Translations under genes and position numbers: made by a program
Notes under the pieces: model-generated
What the model saw: the letters and a program-made list of their open reading frames with translations, nothing else
What the model was told of the DNA's origin: nothing
The model's database searches: none
In this document: in pieces, positions 29,851-41,778 of the stretch
Numbering within the stretch: position 1 is the stretch's first letter
Layout of the letters: every line of letters begins with the position of its first letter
Source of the DNA: Ligustrum vulgare
Lineage: Eukaryota; Streptophyta; Magnoliopsida; Lamiales; Oleaceae
Assembly (NCBI GenBank): GCA_963555705.1
Contig: OY743168.1
Coordinates: forward strand, 20,032,139 to 20,096,138
Direction of reading: 5' to 3'
DNA: 64,000 bases

Positions 29851-30503
29851 ATTCTAAGTTTAATTATTTTTATATTACATATAATATTATATTTATTTAT
29901 TAATATTAACTACCTAAATTAAAAAAAAAAAAAAAATTTAAGTTTGTTAATTTTAAAAAGTGATAGTTAATGTGTTGTAGTTATGTACTTTTCCTTTTGT
30001 AAATCTTGAAAATATATAATCCATGTTTGAGCATTATTTTTTTAAAATAGAAATATAGAAATTGATTTGTGAAAAATAATTTTCCAGAGAATGTTAGTTA
30101 AAATGTATGGAAAAATATTTGGTTTACGTTCAAAATTATTATAGTAAGGAAATGATTTTGGAGAAAAAAATTGTAAAATGAGGGTTTGCATATTTATATT
30201 TACAATTTAGGTATCTTCTTAAAAATTACAATTATATACCATTCTTTAATAAATAACTAGTGTGTCAAGCACGCGTTGTGTGCATGGTGCAAATAGAACA
30301 CATATAGAGTATCGTTGCGTGCAATTTGACAATTATTTAATTCTTTCTATTTTGGTTATAAAAAAAGAAATTCGGGCAGCTCAAGCAGCCAGCTGCCCAA
30401 AATTGACACTATAGTTGCCCTTTTTGTTCCCTTATATAAATAAGGGATATAACAAAATAGTATAAATTTCTCTAGTAGACTTTTAATTAGGTTATGAAAC
30501 TTA
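29851..30503. other. AT-rich intergenic DNA
   Basis: No gene. At 30249-30290 AACTAGTGTGTCAAGCACGCG resembles a motif at 33266-33300 (ACTAGTGAACGTCTCGCG), possibly the end of a dispersed element. Confidence 0.4.
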
Positions 30504-31134
30504 GTGTCCGTTTAATTACGATGATGAAATATTGGTGGAAAGAAAATGATTTATAAGGAATTGGATAACTTATTTTCTTGAAAATTGGAAGTTAAGATAT
30601 TTGATTGCGATGATGAAATTTGGGTAAAAAAAAAACGAATTCCATGTGTTTGGTGTTTGGTTGATGATATTTTTCATGTAATTTGATTGGTGAAAAGTAT
30701 CATTTAATAATAATTATTTATCAATAAATTGTTTAATAAATAAATAATATGAAAAAATATGAAAGTGGTGAAAATGAGCTAAAGTAAGATTTAGAAAGTT
30801 GAATAGTTAAATTGCAACTATTCAAATTTGAATCGAATCAAAGAATGAAGATTGAGTTTTATCACAGTTCAATTAGACCCATTTAAAGTTGAAGTATCAA
30901 ATTAGAAGAACAAAGAGTATAAAATCAGGGCAATTAGAAAATTGAGAACCAAAATGTAAGAAAATAAAAGGTTTTTCCATAATTGGAATTCACACCATTT
31001 TGGCTAGAAAATGAATTCCTTGAAAACAAAGAAAAGGAATTCCATGAAGAATTTGATCAATCAAACGAGCCAAAATTGAGAACTAGATGAGAATTTCATT
31101 TTTCATGAAAAATATTGGGTTATCAAACCCACCC
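30504..31134. mobile_element. PIF/Harbinger-type non-autonomous element, 631 bp
   Basis: Flanked by TTA (30501-30503 and 31135-31137). Ends GTGTCCGTTTAATTAC and (complement) GGGTGGGTTTGATAAC match at about 11 of 16. Inside are repeated GATGATGAAAT and GGAATTCCAT words. No transposase. Confidence 0.55.
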
Positions 31135-31263
31135 TTAAGTTTGCTTAGGTTCCCTTGTTTTGGATTGATTTTATGTCCTAGACATTGCAAAAATAAAACA
31201 AATTTACATCATATTTAAGTTTTGTCTATGACACATTCTTTTCATGCTAACCATATACATTTT

Positions 31264-31705
31264 AGGGAAATTGACGTATTTAGTTCCTAAACGTTTGCAT
31301 TTATGACCAATTAATCTCTAATCTTTCATTTCCGGTGCAAAAGTCCTCAAACGTTACATTTTTTGGCACAGTAGGTCCTTTTGGATAATTTTCATTCATT
31401 ACAACGTTAATTTTTTTAAAAAGATTAAAACGCCCTTATACATAATTGATGCAATTAGTCACTGAACTTTGTATAAGGACTTATTATGAAAAATGTCAAC
31501 GTTTAGGGACTAATTGCATCAAATATGTATAAGGGCATTTTAGTCTTTTATTTAAAAATTAACTTTGAAATGAATGAAAATCATTCAAAATGACATGTTG
31601 CATCAAAGAATGTTACGTTTGAGAACTTTGACAGCAAAAATGAAAGGTTAGGGACTAATTGGTCGCAAATACAAACATTTAAGGACTAAATGCGCCAATT
31701 TCCCT
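31264..31705. mobile_element. Mutator-like foldback MITE, 442 bp
   Basis: Starts AGGGAAATTGACGTATTTAG and ends CTAAATGCGCCAATTTCCCT. The inverted arms extend about 200 bp (for example ATGACCAATTAATC against ACTAATTGGTCGC). The flanks ACATTTT (31257-31263 and 31706-31712) are a perfect 7-bp direct repeat. A transcript would form a long hairpin. Confidence 0.7.
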
Positions 31706-31780
31706 ACATTTTATCAAAACACTTGCACAATAATGAGTGTCAACGAGACTTGAACTCGAGATTTTTGTTATTATCATATA

Positions 31781-32488
31781 TGTTGATATAATTATATGAA
31801 TTCAAGGCCCAACTCAAAAATCAAGGGCAAATTCAAGATTCATGATCTAAAAGTACGAAGCCTAATACTATTCCGTGGTGTAAAAAGGTGAGCAAGTTCC
31901 GCCTACAAGAGAAAGAACTGTCACAAGCCGACATAAGCCACTTTCGTCAGACGAACTCTAACCTCACAAATGTCCAACCTCATCATTTAGAATGGAGATC
32001 CTATATTTAGTTCGGTTATTACCGAGCTAAAAGTTCTCAAACACCAACAAGAAGAACTCAATAACAATATGGTAATCAACAAATTGACAAGTGGGTTGCA
32101 TTGAGCCACTAACCATGGAAAAAGGAGTACGCAATAACTACACTTCTGCAAGATTTGATCTTTGTAAATTGTGGCTCAACATGTTCAAGATCAAAGGGAC
32201 CCACCAAGAAGTATCAAAAGTCCAATTTAGACAATTCTTCATCATTGCATGTATTGAAAATAATGAAAATATCTATTATAAGTTACAGTATACTCTAAGT
32301 CCCTTCTATAAATAGAAGAGTTCTCCATGTTGTAAGGCATGTAGTTGTCATATAATTTGAGTCATTTTATATATATAATTTCTTTCAAATTCTTCACTCA
32401 TATTACAAATCAAATATCAAAATATCACTTTAAGTTGACAATAAAGGGACATTAGTCCGAGTGACAGAGTCATTTTTGAACATCAACA
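31781..32488 (+). mobile_element. Possible solo LTR, 708 bp
   Basis: Begins TGTTGATATAATTAT and ends GAACATCAACA, so the termini are TGTTGAT/ATCAACA. It holds a TATA box CTATAAATAG at 32306-32315 and, near the right end, GGGACATTAGTCCGAGTGAC text reminiscent of retroelement leader regions. The flanking pentamers ATATA and GTGTA do not match, so clean solo-LTR status is unproven. Strand is set by the TATA box. Confidence 0.45.
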
Positions 32489-33668
32489 GTGTAGAACCTT
32501 TCATCTAAATTTTAAGCTACTATAAATGGCTACAATACAAAACAAAACTTTATCGTCAATATTCCCTTGTGCTCAAGCCGGAATAATTTGTTTTTAATTT
32601 TTTATCAAAATGCTAAAGATGGATAATTTTCATGAATAAATCGTTGGTAATAAACATTGAAGTCAAGATTTTTGTCTATTTTGATTCAAAACTTCATCCA
32701 AAAGCGTATGTCCCTATTAATTCTCTCGACATTACAATTTTTCAACTTTCTTGATTATTTTAGACGTGTTTGCTGTTGGAATAAGTACCACATTCATGGT
32801 TCTTTTTTATGTTACAAATTTAGTGAATAAAAATGTCTTCAAAAACTGAATATAATATTGTATATCCTACATAATATAAAGGAGGTTTAAAGTTTTTGAG
32901 TTCATTACATGGTCAACCAATACGATGTCGTTTGTTGAAAAGACATAAAGAATAACTGATTTGACAGCCCTTAAAGAAAGATAATTTTTTTTTGCCACGA
33001 TATTAATTTTCGGCTGGCATGGCAGGTTTGAGATCATCCTCTTCCTTAAATCCATCAATTGTTGCAGGTCTTCTTCACAACTTGAGTTCTGTGCACCAGA
33101 TGTACTTGATTTTTTTTTTTTTTATCATAAATCAGATGTACTTGATGATATCCCACTAGAGGAAGGAAGCACAAAACCTAAAGAAAATTCTCCAAATTAT
33201 CAAAAATATCATATTATTAGCAGGACCAGATAGCAATTTTATGTTTTTTGTGTGTATGTATATACTAGTGAACGTCTCGCGTTGCACGACCGTGAGCGTT
33301 GTGGTTGTAGTTTGGAAAAGAAAAATGGAGACCTTGATACTTCACAATGGAAGATGGCTTATTTGACTAACAACAATTATATACTGCCAATAAAGTAGTT
33401 ATGCAAAAACTAAAAAAAAGTATCACCTCTTATGAGATGGGGTGGGGTGGGGTTGGGAGATCATCATTTGTCCACATTAGTAACAAAACTACAAAATATG
33501 GAACTATATAATTCCAATTCAACACTTTTGCATCCTATAAATGACTCAGGAGAGGATCTCAAGGATTTAGCAAAATACATACATCACCCCAGCTTCAATT
33601 CCACTGATTTGCTAAAAATTGTAAGAAATTGAGTAGAAAGCTAAATGTATTATTTAGATACAAAGAAA
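32489..33668. other. Intergenic DNA, no gene supported
   Basis: AT-rich. A short frame at about 33510-33630 (+) reads LHPINDSGEDLKDLAKYIHH and looks coding-like, but I recognise no family and it is only about 40 residues. Confidence 0.35.
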
Positions 33669-34044
33669 TGTTAAAGATCAGAAGTATATGCCATGAGGGA
33701 CCTAAATGAACATTTCAATACTTGGAGGACCAACACTCTTATTTTGAAGGATAAAAATGTAAAGTATAACCCACGCTTTTATCCTTAAGAATAAACTTGC
33801 GTTTCTTCCTTCTTCAGATGCCTCTATAGTCTATATTGTGCACAATCTTTTGGTTCAACTCTCACATGGTTTCTTCATCATTTGAGTTAACAGATTCGTT
33901 CCTTTTTGTGTGCTTCTCCATTGCTGTACATGTGTATAGTGTAGATTTAGTGTGTAGAATGTTCTTCTTGTCTTACATATTTTATCTGATTCATTCTGTA
34001 ATAAGTAAGCTTTAAGAAATATAATCCCTCTTCTATTAGATTCA
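33669..34044 (+). mobile_element. 5' LTR of decayed Ty1-copia element
   Basis: Starts TGTTAAAGATCAG and ends at about ATTAGATTCA, just before the primer-binding site at 34056. It includes a GGAGGACCAACACTC segment typical of copia LTRs. No 3' partner LTR is present in the window, so the right boundary is approximate. Confidence 0.6.
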
Positions 34045-34055
34045 ATTCTTTTACT

Positions 34056-34067
34056 TGGTATCAGAGC
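34056..34067 (+). other. Primer-binding site for initiator Met tRNA
   Basis: TGGTATCAGAGC is complementary to the 3' end of plant initiator tRNA-Met and marks the start of the copia internal region. Confidence 0.85.
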
Positions 34068-37000
34068 TAAGAACGGCCAACACCCAAAACTCAACTCCCT
34101 CTCTCAATTCAAGTACTGTGACTCCACCATTGATTGGTGGATCTCACGCTTCCTCATATACTATTGCCCTTTTGTTGGGGAAAAAAAATTCGGACCACAA
34201 ACGGAATTTTTAACACAAGTAGCAAACACCAAATATTTCCCCTCAAACTCCGTGTGATTAAAATAGGAAATCAACAACTCAATCAAGCCAATCCAAACAA
34301 TAGAATATCAAAATTATAAATACCAAAGCGATAAAACCAATAATTATTTAACGTCGTAAAACCCTTCAATGAGAAGGGAAAATCGACGGGGCAAACCGAC
34401 AATTCCACTATTACCAAATAATAGTAATACAATATTTCTTTCCTAGATTTTTGCCCTAAATCTAGAAGTAACCAATACACACCTTCAAGAATTAATCTTG
34501 GCACCCAAAACATACATCATCTAATACAATAGATGGAACCCCAACAACAACAACAATAATGGAGATTAAATGGCACCTAAACCATTCTAAGATAATACTT
34601 AGAGAAACCCAAATCTTGAAGAAGAATACACAAAAATCAACACTTTCTTCTCCAAAATATAACAAGAAAAAATAACACCTTTTATTCTCCAATTGTTGTA
34701 TGCATGTGTGTTGAAATTTCAGACCAAAAATGAGGAATTTATTGCTCCATTCCAGTTCACAGTGCGTAGTGAAGTTGGCCTCTGCGTAAGAAATTTCTAG
34801 CCCCCTGTTTTCGTTGAAAAAGAAAGACACAGCATCTTTCTCTTTTTCTTTTGTTAGGTTAGGCAATTGTTTAAGATAAATTGCACAAAGGTCCTCCAAG
34901 TCTTATTTCCAATTAAATGGGCTGGAACATATATATTTTAAGCCCAACACCTTTCTCATAGTCCATTCGTTAAACTTAACAAGAATAATTTCATTTTGTG
35001 GAGAAACATGATTCTTCCCTTAATTAAGGGTCATGGATTGGAAGGTTTCATGAATGGAACTTAACAGTGTCCTGCAGAAACTATTATGACAGAAGTCACT
35101 ACAGAAAGTGGTACAACAACTGAAACAAGTCCAAATCCAGAGTTCAACAAATGGACTTCTACTGATCAACTTTTGATTGGCTGGCTCTACTCAACTCTGA
35201 GGCCAATAGCCATGAGGGTCATGTTAGCATCAAGCTTGAAAAGATTGTGGAAAAGCATCCAAGAATCGTATGGAATTCAAAATAAGGCCATAATCACTTT
35301 TCTTACTTGAGAGATGCAGAACATCGGAAAGGAGATCAAACTGATCAATATTTGAGCAAAGTGAAATCAGTAGCTGACAATCTTGAGGTGGCTGGAAAAC
35401 CAACGCCTCTTCCAGATTTGATAAATTCAAGTGCTTGTTGGTTTGGGAGAATAATATACTCCAATAGTTGTTCAACTGAATAACAAGGATTCTATCAGTT
35501 AGGGAGAATTACAAGCTAACTTTATGACCTTTGAAAGTAGGTTGGATCATACCGCTGCTTTGAAATCTGAAATGGGCAATCTAAGCCTAAACACTTCTAC
35601 TCACTTCACTTAAATAGCCAGAAGTACTTTTCAATGAGGAAACTATCCTGGTAGAAACTCTTACAATAGAGGAGGTAGAAGAGGATTCAAAGGCAGAGAT
35701 GGTAGAAATTATGGAAGAGGAAACTATGGAAGTGGAGGATGACAAGTGGGGGACGACCAGTGTGCCAAGTTTGTGATTGGTCACAGAGCCAACATCTGCA
35801 ACCACGGATATGACAATTTCTATGATGGATCATCACCTCATCAAATCTTCAGAAGTAATGACAACAAAAACTCGGCCTATGTTACTATCAATGATGTTGC
35901 TGATATTGCAGCATGGTTTGCTGACACACGGGCAACTCATCATGTGGTGAATGATGCTAATCTTCTGGATTTAGGGACAAAGTACAACGGTAATGACATA
36001 ATTGAAGTTGGGAATGGTAATAAGTTATCTATTGTACATGTTGGTAACACTCTATTACCTAGCCTAGATAAGAAACACATTGTGTTAAATAAGACACTAC
36101 ATGTTCCTAAAATCAAGAACAATTTAGTGAGTGTTTCTCAGTTAAATTTTGATAATTCTGCTTAAATGGAATTTCACACAAATTATTGTTATTTGAAGGA
36201 CAAGAAAAAAAAGGAGCTAATACTGGAAGGGACTCGTAGGGGAGGACTGTATCAGTTGGATATCCCACACCAAATTATCCAACGTCCCAAAAGTTTCAGG
36301 CCATGCAACAGATCAAAAATTCTAGTTCAAAAAATTGAGTCAAGTAACAATGTACCTAGGAGTTAGTCTATAAAAGTCATGTCTATTAAAATGAGTCCCT
36401 CTACTACTACCAATTGGCACCAAAGGCTAGGACATCCCTGTTTACAATTGATTTCTCAAATTATGCAACAATGTAATCTTCCTTTTAATGAAAGTACTTT
36501 TAACTTCTGTGAGGCTTGTCAACTTGGAAAGGCACACTCTCTTCCCTACTCTAGATCTACTTCTCGTGCCAAAGCATCTTTAGATCTCATCCATACGGAT
36601 GTATAGGAGCCTACACCCATTGCATCTACCTCACAATTCAAATATTATATCCTTTTTCTTGATGCCTATAGCATGTATGTCTGGATCTATTCTATGCGAC
36701 AGAAATCTGAATCCCTGCACATTTTCACTCAGTTCAGAAACTTTGTTGAGAACAAACTCGGTAGAAAAATCAAAACACTTCAATCTGATGGTGGGGGAGA
36801 ATATGCATCCTTTTCTTCTATCACCAGCCCATCAGTAATAGAACACAGACTCTCTCGCCCTCATACTTCTGTTCAAAATGGTAGAATTGAAAGAAAACAT
36901 CGACATGTCACAGAAATGGGACTAACCTTGTTGGCTGAAGCTCAATTACCCCTTCACTATTGGTGGGAAGCCTTCTCTACAACTACTTACCTTATTAATA

Positions 37001-37496
37001 GGTTGTCAGCTCCCTTACTTCACATGAATAATCCCTATACCACCCTCTTTCAAACTAAGGTTGATTACTCTTCACTAAAAGTTTTTTGATGTGCCTGCTA
37101 TTCTAACTTAAGACCCTATCAAAAGCACAAATTTAGTTTTCACTCTACTAGATGTGTGTTTCTAGGCTACAATGTATCTCACAAAGGTTTTTAATGCTTA
37201 TCATCATCTGGAAGACTATATATTTCTAGACATGTTATTTTTTATGAGCCATCCTTCCCATTTTCAAAGGGTTTTCTCAATACAAAAGAACCGCCTAAGT
37301 CTATCATCATCCAACATAATCCATACCTACCTTTTCTAAACTCAACTGTGTCTCACTTACAGCCAGCTAATACATCTTCTCTTATCTGTCAACCAGCAAA
37401 CTCCAGCACTTCTTGTCCTACTGCTGAGTTTAAAGGGGTGAATAGAACCAATGGTGCTGATTTTAGTGACTTTGACAATGATGTTGCTGATACTAA
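34068..37496 (+). pseudogene. Ty1-copia gag-protease-integrase relic
   Basis: In order on the plus strand: gag start (34079 on), interrupted by a solo LTR at 34173-34949; gag resumes at about 34955 (LNKNNFILWRNM, KGHGLEGF); degenerate zinc knuckle at about 35755 (GHRANICNH); protease at about 35910 with DTRATHHV, where family members have DTGATHHV; GAG-pre-integrase at 36403 (WHQRLGHP...FCEACQLGKAH); integrase to 37085 (LQSDGGGEYASF, NGRIERKHRH). Several frames are broken, with stops at 36163-36165, 36604-36606 and 37087-37089 among others. Sequence stops at about 37496, where a hAT end begins; reverse transcriptase and RNase H are missing. Inactive. Confidence 0.85.
34173..34949 (-). mobile_element. 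Solo LTR (copia-like) nested in gag, 777 bp
   Basis: Reads TGTTGGGG...CCCAACA on the plus strand and is flanked by perfect CCTTT repeats (34168-34172 and 34950-34954). Removing it rejoins the gag frame of the host copia relic. The minus-strand orientation is suggested by TGTTGGGCTTAAAA and GGAGGACC near its start. No internal domain, so it arose by LTR-LTR recombination. Confidence 0.85.
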
Positions 37497-37770
37497 GGCG
37501 TGTCAAAACGGCTCGTCGGCTCTGGTAGCTCGGGCTCGGATCGTTAAAAGCTCGGGCTAAACTCGGCTCGAGGCTCGTAGGATCGAGCCGAAGCTCTGGC
37601 CGAGCCCAAAAATACTCACTGGGCTCGAGCCGGGGCCGGCCCGTGTGGCCCGCCGAGCCACACGGGCCGGCCCGTGTGGCGGGCCAAATTGGCCCGAAGA
37701 CACGGGCCAGAATTGGCCCATGTCTCTGCTGCTGCTTTAGCAGCAGCTGCCTGCAACACGGGTTGGTACA
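37497..37770. repeat. GC-rich palindromic 5' end of hAT element
   Basis: Starts AAGGCGTGTCAAAACGG, similar to the CAGGGCTGTCAAAACGG ends of plant hAT elements. Then come many GGCTCG/CGAGCC words and a nested palindrome: GGCCCGTGTGGC...GCCACACGGGCC (37643-37672 area) and CACACGGGCCGGCCCGTGTG. Such subterminal repeats are where hAT transposases bind. Confidence 0.65.
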
Positions 37771-38076
37771 TTTTTTATCTGATTTTTTGATCTGATTTGA
37801 AATATGCAGATTTTTTTTTTTAAAAAATTTGAAATTTGAATTTTTTTTTCCCACGTTTTTTTTCTATAAATAGGTCGCATTTTGTTTGTTAATTCACAAT
37901 TCACTTACAAGTTTTTTCATTTCGTCATAATAGTCATTTGTTTGCTATAATTTCTATTCAATTCTCTATTTCTCTATATTCTTCAATTATTGTGATAATA
38001 TTTCTCTCCATTTCAAGTTTCAACTTTCAAATTTGAAACTAACTACATTCTACACTATAATACTGTTATACTGATA

Positions 38077-40033
38077 AGTATAGAGTTTAACAGCGATGAA
38101 GTTAACCAATTCAGGGGTAGTTCTAGTACTCCTACTCCCTCTCATATCGATGTCTCCGAAAATGCTCCCATTGACTTGGATGATATCCAAGAGGAGGAAA
38201 TTGTTGAAATCAAACGAGCTAAAAAAGAGTCATCGGATTGCTGGCAACATATGACAAGGAAAAAATTTGGTGTTGAAAATGGAGTTGATATATGGAAAGC
38301 GTGCTGCAATTACTGTGGTAAGGAAATGAGCTGGAAGCCCGGATCAAGCACGTCACATTTGAATCGGCACATAGCAAGGGCGTGCAAAGCGATACCGGTT
38401 GGTGACCCAACACAGTCCAGCTTGTTTTTGGTGGTTCTGGACCTTCTGGTACTACTACTCTTTCAACATTTGTGTATTTGCAAGAAAGATTTCGCAAAGG
38501 TATGGCTGCATATATGGCGGCCGCTGAAATGCCACTTTCCTTAATTGACTCTGTTCACTTCACCCGACTTGTGCAGAATTATCTTCAACCCAGGTATACT
38601 CCTTACTGTAGAAATACACTTCGTGCAGACACCGTAAAATTATATAACAAAAGGAAAGAAATTACCATTAAAGCCTTAAAAACATATGAGACTATTATTT
38701 CATTTACATCTGATTTATGGACTGGTGGTAATAAAAAAGGTTATATTGCTGCCACAGCTCATTACATTGATAATCTTTGGATTTTACACAAAAAAATTAT
38801 TGCATTTAGATTAGTAGAATATCCTCATAATGCCGCTAACATACATTTAGTTTTAAAAGGGATTATACAAGAATTCAGTATGCAAGATACGATTCGTAGT
38901 TTTACTTTTGATAATGCTAGCGTTAATAAGGTTGTTATTGATAAATTTATTTCTGATTTTAACCCTGCATTTGATAGTTTATTTTTTCACCAACGTTGTG
39001 TTTGTCACATTATCAACTTAATTGTTAAAAGTGGTTTAAAACATATTGAAAAATCCTTAGATAAAATTAGACAAGCAATAAATTTCATAAATGTATCACC
39101 ATCAAGAAAACAAGCATTTAATAGTTTGTGTGCGGAGTATAGTTTAGAAGAACATTCATTTGCTACGGATGTATCACATAGATGGAACTCTACATACCTT
39201 ATGTTACACTCATGTGAAAATTATGATAAAATTATTTCAATGTATTATAATGGTAGACATACGTATGGATCTGACAATAATTTAGAAGAGTGGGAATGGG
39301 AAATTGCATTCTGTGTAAAAAGATTTTTAAAAGCCTTTTATGATGCCACAAATGCATGTAGTGGTGTTTACTACCCAACATCTTCACTTGTTTTACAACA
39401 CTTTTTTCATATTGCACAAACATTCAATCAATATAGAAATTTGCCAATTTTTAATGTTGTAGTCAGTTCCATGGAGTTAAAATTTTGCAAATATTGGGAA
39501 GAATTACCTTCTTTATTTGTTTTAGCATCGGTGATGGATCCTCGATTAAATTTAATGGGCACTAAGGCTATTATAAAGGGAATTTCACAAAATTTAAATA
39601 TAGAATTATCACATGTTGATGTGGAATCTTTATTATGTGAAATGTACAATTATTATACTGCAAAAAAAGATCAATGTAGTTCTAGTTCCCAAACTAATGT
39701 TTCCCAAAGTACTCCAATGCATTCTAATTCTTTATGGGACTTTATTAACACAAATGCAAGTGTTCCCTCAATTAGTTACAGTGGAAACACATCTAGATCG
39801 ATAGGTGGTACAAACGTTGAAATTCCATCTGAATTAGCTAGGTACATGTGTGTGGACGTTCGCAGTGTTTTAACACCACAAGAATTAGAGAATTTTGATG
39901 TTTTAACTTGGTGGAGGTGTAATGAAAGGCAATATCCAGTTGTAGCAAAAATAGCACGTGATTTACTAACACCTCCGGTGTCCACCGTGGTATCGGAGGC
40001 TGCATTTAGTTTAAGTGGTAGGATTTTTGTCAA
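38077..40033 (+). pseudogene. hAT transposase (BED finger, RNase-H-like, dimerisation), broken
   Basis: The coding frame opens at about 38077, but the expected first codon is ATA instead of ATG. A BED zinc finger lies at about 38240-38390 (CCNYCGKEMSW...HLNRHIARAC). A frameshift in the T-run at about 38424-38430 moves reading into the frame that continues unbroken to 40033: transposase core (FTSDLWTGG, FTFDNASVN, RCVCHIINLIVKSGL, RWNSTYLML) and the C-terminal hAT dimerisation region (DVLTWWRCNERQYPVVAKIA, PPVSTVVSEAAFS). The last residues fall in the gap of Ns. It inserted into, or replaced, the rest of the copia relic on its left. With a lost start and a frameshift it is unlikely to be active unless these are assembly errors. 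Confidence 0.85.
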
Positions 40034-40233
40034 NNNNNNNNNNNNNNNNNNNNNNNNNNNNNNNNNNNNNNNNNNNNNNNNNNNNNNNNNNNNNNNNNNN
40101 NNNNNNNNNNNNNNNNNNNNNNNNNNNNNNNNNNNNNNNNNNNNNNNNNNNNNNNNNNNNNNNNNNNNNNNNNNNNNNNNNNNNNNNNNNNNNNNNNNNN
40201 NNNNNNNNNNNNNNNNNNNNNNNNNNNNNNNNN
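40034..40233. other. Assembly gap (200 N)
   Basis: Exactly 200 N, probably a placeholder of unknown true size. It cuts the hAT transposase a few codons before its expected end. Confidence 0.98.
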
Positions 40234-40460
40234 ACAGAGGTTGAAAATAACATTTTCAGGGCCCTTCTGTAGAAGAAGAGAGGGCAAGCCGCAATGTTGC
40301 TATGGCGTAAAGACGTATTGAACATCTCACGGCGGCCCTTCCGGTTGCAACTAAACCGATGCAACCCGATTTTCTGAAACCGACCCGGCCAGTCTTTTTA
40401 TCAGAACAGAATCGACGGTCGGGTCGAGTCTTCGGGTTCCAGTTCTGGTGCCCAGCCCTA
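40234..40460. mobile_element. Right end of a hAT-type element
   Basis: Ends GGTGCCCAGCCCTA, i.e. TAGGGCTGGGCACC inward, with subterminal ACCCG/CGGGT words. These differ from the CTCGGGC words at 37497-37770, and the next 8 bp (ATTAGTTG) do not match the left flank there. It may therefore belong to another element joined across the gap. Confidence 0.5.
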
Positions 40461-41593
40461 ATTAGTTGTTTCCATTGGAGATGTTCAGCGTGACCTCCCA
40501 TGTCATCACCTGTCACATGCTTATAAATGCCCGACTTGTAATGAGCGAAATCCTATGATTGATGAAATTATAGCCACTCTTTGCATGTGAATGTGATCCT
40601 ATAAAACGCTGGAAAGGAAACAAAAAACTTGAATTTCTTGATCCAAAGGTTATGATATAAACAAAATCTATATAATGCCAGTGGACTTTTCATGAATGAA
40701 TAATCATCTGAGTGAAAATGATGAGTGGAATTTAACGATTTTAATTACAACAGAAATGCTCTTCAAATCACCATTTGGCACTGGTTTGACTCCAAGAAGG
40801 CGCTTGGCTTGAATCCAGCAACCTGGAGTTGGTGATCATTTTAGTATTTCCCCGTGCAGGAGCAGGAGCAGCAAAAGCTCAGAATATAGCCAACGGTGAT
40901 CAATTCTCATCAAATGGCATGTATTTGTTTTTAAACTTACTTATTTACTTAAAAGGTTGACATAATTTTCAATTAGCATAATATGCAATGATTATGTGAA
41001 AGATCTATTGTGATGACACTGTTGTTTAAATAATGTCTCATCAAATTGAGAGTGATAATTTTGTAATTAAAATTAAAGTTCAATGACTTTATTGATATGA
41101 GTTAAAGTTTAGAGACTCAATTCAGATTTCATTCAAAGTTCAATGGCGAAAATGAAATCTTGCCTAAAATAGATGTATGTTTTGATTTTTAAGAATTAAA
41201 TTAATTATAGATTAGCGATGAATTAGAAGATATTATTTCTTTTATTTTGTTGCTTTATCGCAAGCAAAAGTATTTTATTATGTCTTTGTTTGGTTTTCAT
41301 TAATTTTTTTTATTTATTACTCAATTTCAACCATTCATTAAAAGTCAAACTCACAAAATTTGACTTTTCAACCAAATTTCAACTATTCATTAATTTCATT
41401 TTCCTAAAAATCACTATTCATTTAAAAAAAAAAACCCATTTTAAACAATACCAAACACACTCATAGAATAAGAGAAAATTAATCTAAAACCCTGAACTTT
41501 AAATTTCAATTCAAAATCAGGTATTTCAAATTAAAAAATCAATTACAATTATTTCTTTCAAATAATCAGGTAATAGTATTGAAAAAGAATTAT
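40461..41593. other. Intergenic DNA with a partial MITE family A copy
   Basis: No supported gene. 41285-41465 repeats the family A text (CATTAAAAGTCAAACTCAC...TTTCAACCAAATTTCAAC...ACCAAACACACTC) but without a clear target duplication. A 40840-40940 stretch (AGAGAAKAQNIANGDQF after a CAG acceptor) looks exon-like but is unrecognised. Confidence 0.4.
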
Positions 41594-41778
41594 GGCTTCG
41601 TTCGATTGTCAAATTAAATGCAATGATTACCTCCAAATTAATTTACACAACTTCTCAAATTACTTTTTAATCACATACATTTTCTCTCTCCAATTTTTAA
41701 TCACGTATCTTACCTAAAAAATTCAAATAAATTAACATTATAATTTTAATTCCATTTATTTGGCCGTCGAATAGGGCC
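41594..41778. mobile_element. Tourist-like MITE (family B), 185 bp
   Basis: Flanked by TAT on both sides (41591-41593 and 41779-41781). Ends GGCTTCGTTCGATTGTCAAA and (complement) GGCCCTATTCGACGGCCAAA. The inner CTTTTTAATCACATAC relates it to 16657-16817 and 62462-62595. Confidence 0.6.

Noticed and set aside
31781..32488. Integrated pararetrovirus promoter, because of the TATA box and leader-like text
   Set aside because: TGTTGAT/ATCAACA ends fit an LTR better and no viral coding region is nearby; kept only as a possible solo LTR.
40011..40364. Frames running through the N run
   Set aside because: They are open only because N does not create stop codons.
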